Assembly: GCA_029256185.1 (NCBI GenBank)
Contig: JAQSYI010000015.1
Coordinates: forward strand, 1 to 64,000
Origin: Paenibacillaceae bacterium
GTDB lineage: Bacteria; Bacillota; Bacilli; Paenibacillales; NBRC-103111
Direction: 5' to 3'
DNA: 64,000 bases
Made by a program: the position numbers and the translations under genes. Under the pieces are notes generated by a model that was not told the origin of the DNA, did not search any database, and saw only the letters and a list, made by a program, of their open reading frames with translations. This document shows positions 62,528 through 64,000 of this stretch, in pieces; the stretch's first letter is position 1, and the number at the start of each line of letters is the position of its first letter.

Positions 62528-63870
62528 ACCAAGCGGCGCTCTTTTTCTCCACTCAAGAAGCCAAGTCCTTTCCCGATGTGCTGAAGGAGGTACAAAGCTA
62601 TCTCACCAGCAAATACGCCACCCTGTTAAGCCGCCGACCGGAAGATCAGAAACAGCAGATTATCGCCTATATGAGCCAATATCTCACCGACCACCGCCTG
62701 CATGTGGCGGCCATGAGCTTTGATGAATTGTTGGACCGCCTGTATGCGGAAATGGTGGAGTATTCGTTTTTGACCCGCTATCTGTTCTCCAAGGAGGTAG
62801 AGGAGGTGAATATCAACGGTTATAACGATGTGAAAATCAGCTACACGGATGGTCGTATCGTTCCCGCTGACGAGCAGTTTGCTTCCCCGGAGCATGCCGT
62901 CGATGTAATCCGGCGGCTGCTGCATCAGTCCGGCATGATTCTGGACTACTCCCAACCCATCGTTCGCGGGCATCTGGCCAATAACATCCGCATTACCGTC
63001 TTCGGCGCGCCGGTGACGGATAAGGAAAAAGGAATTGCCGCATCCATTCGGATCATTAACCCGCAAAAGCTGACGCGGGACGATTTTGTCCGAAACGGCA
63101 CGGCCACCGGCGAAATACTGGATTTCTTGAGCCTGTGCCTGCGCTATGGCCTATCTATGTGCGTCACCGGTGCGACCGGCAGCGGCAAAACTACCTTGAT
63201 GAGCTGGCTATTGTCCACCATTCCCTACGACAAACGGATTTTTACCATTGAGAATGGTTGCCGCGAGTTTGATCTGGTAGTGACAGGCGATGAAGGCCAT
63301 GTCCTGAACAATGTGGTGCACACCGTCACTCGTTTCAGCGAGGACCCCCGGCAGCATATTGACCAGGAAAAGCTGCTGGAGTTTGCCCTGACTGCCAATC
63401 CCGATGTGATCTGCGTCGGCGAAATGAAATCAGCCGAAGCCTTTGCCGCCCAGGAAGCGGCCCGCACGGGGCACACGGTCATTACGACCACCCATGCCAA
63501 CTCCTGCTTGGCCACCTATTACCGAATGGTGACGCTTTGCACGCAAAAGTACGAGATGAACGACCATACCCTATATAACTTGGTTACAGAAGCGTTCCCG
63601 CTGGTGCTGTTTGTGAAAAAGTTGGAGGACAACACCCGGAGAATGATGGAAGTGACCGAATGCTGCATTTTGTCTGATGGAACCCGGGAAATCCGCACTT
63701 TATACCGCTACGCCGTCCAGGCTACCCGCGAGGAAGCCGGAACCATCCACATTGACGGCATATATGAGAAGGTCCAAAATATTTCCCCTGGACTCCAAAA
63801 ACGGTTGCTGGAAAACGGTCTGCCCCTCCAGCAGTTGCAAGCTCTCCTTCAAGGCGGTGATGCTTCGTGA
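62524..63870 (+). CDS. CpaF/TadA-type secretion ATPase
   Basis: A 448-residue CpaF/TadA ATPase (VirB11 superfamily): N-terminal helical domain, VEEVNINGYNDVKISYTDG, PIVRGHLANNIRITVFGAPV, Walker A TGATGSGKTTLM (~220), Asp box ENGCREFDLV, Walker B VICVGEMKSAEA (~308) and His box TTHANS. It drives Tad pilus extension and retraction, or, in VirB11 manner, substrate transfer. ATGA overlap with the CpaE-like gene. Confidence 0.93.
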   Translation: MNQAALFFSTQEAKSFPDVLKEVQSYLTSKYATLLSRRPEDQKQQIIAYMSQYLTDHRLHVAAMSFDELLDRLYAEMVEYSFLTRYLFSKEVEEVNINGYNDVKISYTDGRIVPADEQFASPEHAVDVIRRLLHQSGMILDYSQPIVRGHLANNIRITVFGAPVTDKEKGIAASIRIINPQKLTRDDFVRNGTATGEILDFLSLCLRYGLSMCVTGATGSGKTTLMSWLLSTIPYDKRIFTIENGCREFDLVVTGDEGHVLNNVVHTVTRFSEDPRQHIDQEKLLEFALTANPDVICVGEMKSAEAFAAQEAARTGHTVITTTHANSCLATYYRMVTLCTQKYEMNDHTLYNLVTEAFPLVLFVKKLEDNTRRMMEVTECCILSDGTREIRTLYRYAVQATREEAGTIHIDGIYEKVQNISPGLQKRLLENGLPLQQLQALLQGGDAS

Positions 63871-64000
63871 CGATGTTAACCCTGCTCGCCTTTGTCGGTT
63901 TATCCGCAGGCTGCTTGCTCCTGCTAAACCTTTCGCCTCGCTCCTTCGTCCGGGAGCTTGCCCGACTGCTGGCCCATCTGCCTGCCCGTAAACTGCCGTT
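63867..64000 (+). CDS. start of a TadB/TadC-like membrane protein (cut by window end)
   Basis: The first 44 codons only: GTG 63867 overlapping the CpaF-like stop (GTGA), or ATG 63873. The translation opens with a hydrophobic helix, MLTLLAFVGLSAGCLLLLNL, then a basic amphipathic stretch. Position directly after cpaF and the N-terminal helix fit TadB, the type II secretion F-like platform of the pilus; confirmation needs the rest. Confidence 0.6.
   Translation, partial: MTMLTLLAFVGLSAGCLLLLNLSPRSFVRELARLLAHLPARKLP

Overview
The window looks like chromosomal DNA of a spore-forming, aerobic, moderately GC-rich Firmicute, most likely Paenibacillus or a near relative. The signs are a gerA-type germinant receptor operon with a forespore-type promoter, an SLH-domain surface protein, strong AGGAGG ribosome sites with frequent GTG/TTG starts, a perfect Bacillus-type Fur box and a fluoride riboswitch. 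The species cannot be fixed from the sequence alone.

Bases 1-28,600 are host-type genes. In order: an alpha/beta hydrolase and an ArsR regulator; two exported proteins (one SLH); the gerAA-gerAC-gerAB operon (minus strand); a viroplasmin-type RNase H; a two-component system divergent from a BceAB-like ABC protein with ATPase and permease fused; two Old-Yellow-Enzyme/Fe-S/FAD oxidoreductases flanking a TetR regulator and sharing an operator; a Mop/TOBE protein; a Fur-controlled AraC plus two half-ABC transporters (siderophore type); a sulfur/persulfide module (rhodanese, ArsR, and an 822-residue CoA-disulfide reductase-rhodanese-TusA-DsrE fusion); and a fluoride riboswitch driving a CLC-F fluoride exporter.

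Bases 28,600-32,110 are a decayed accessory strip: XRE regulator, small DUF protein, relic ORFs, an NlpC/P60 protein and an orphan. It is bracketed by two copies of the 3' part of a tRNA-Leu gene (29,373 and 32,111), so I read it as the remains of an older integration at the same tRNA site.

Bases 32,111-64,000 (running off the right edge) are an integrative conjugative element whose left attachment site is the tRNA-Leu(UAA) 3' copy. It carries parA/parB, a 2,210-residue methylase-helicase with a TnpV gene nested in another frame, an Rpn-type nuclease gene, a Toprim primase-like gene, a low-GC defence insert (AbiJ-like plus Hachiman hamAB), a three-hairpin oriT candidate, a relaxosome RHH protein and MobL-type relaxase, a PP-loop ATPase, LPD-like accessory proteins, a coupling protein apparently split in two, VirB2/VirB6-like membrane genes, a HipA-like kinase, a PrgI-like protein and then a Tad/Flp pilus block (prepilin peptidase, CpaB, CpaE, CpaF, start of a TadB/C-like gene) continuing past the window. 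No integrase and no VirB4 are visible; both would be expected further right. The most unusual points are the Tad pilus genes inside a conjugation operon, the nested TnpV frame, the split coupling protein, and the Hachiman/AbiJ cargo placed between replication and oriT genes.
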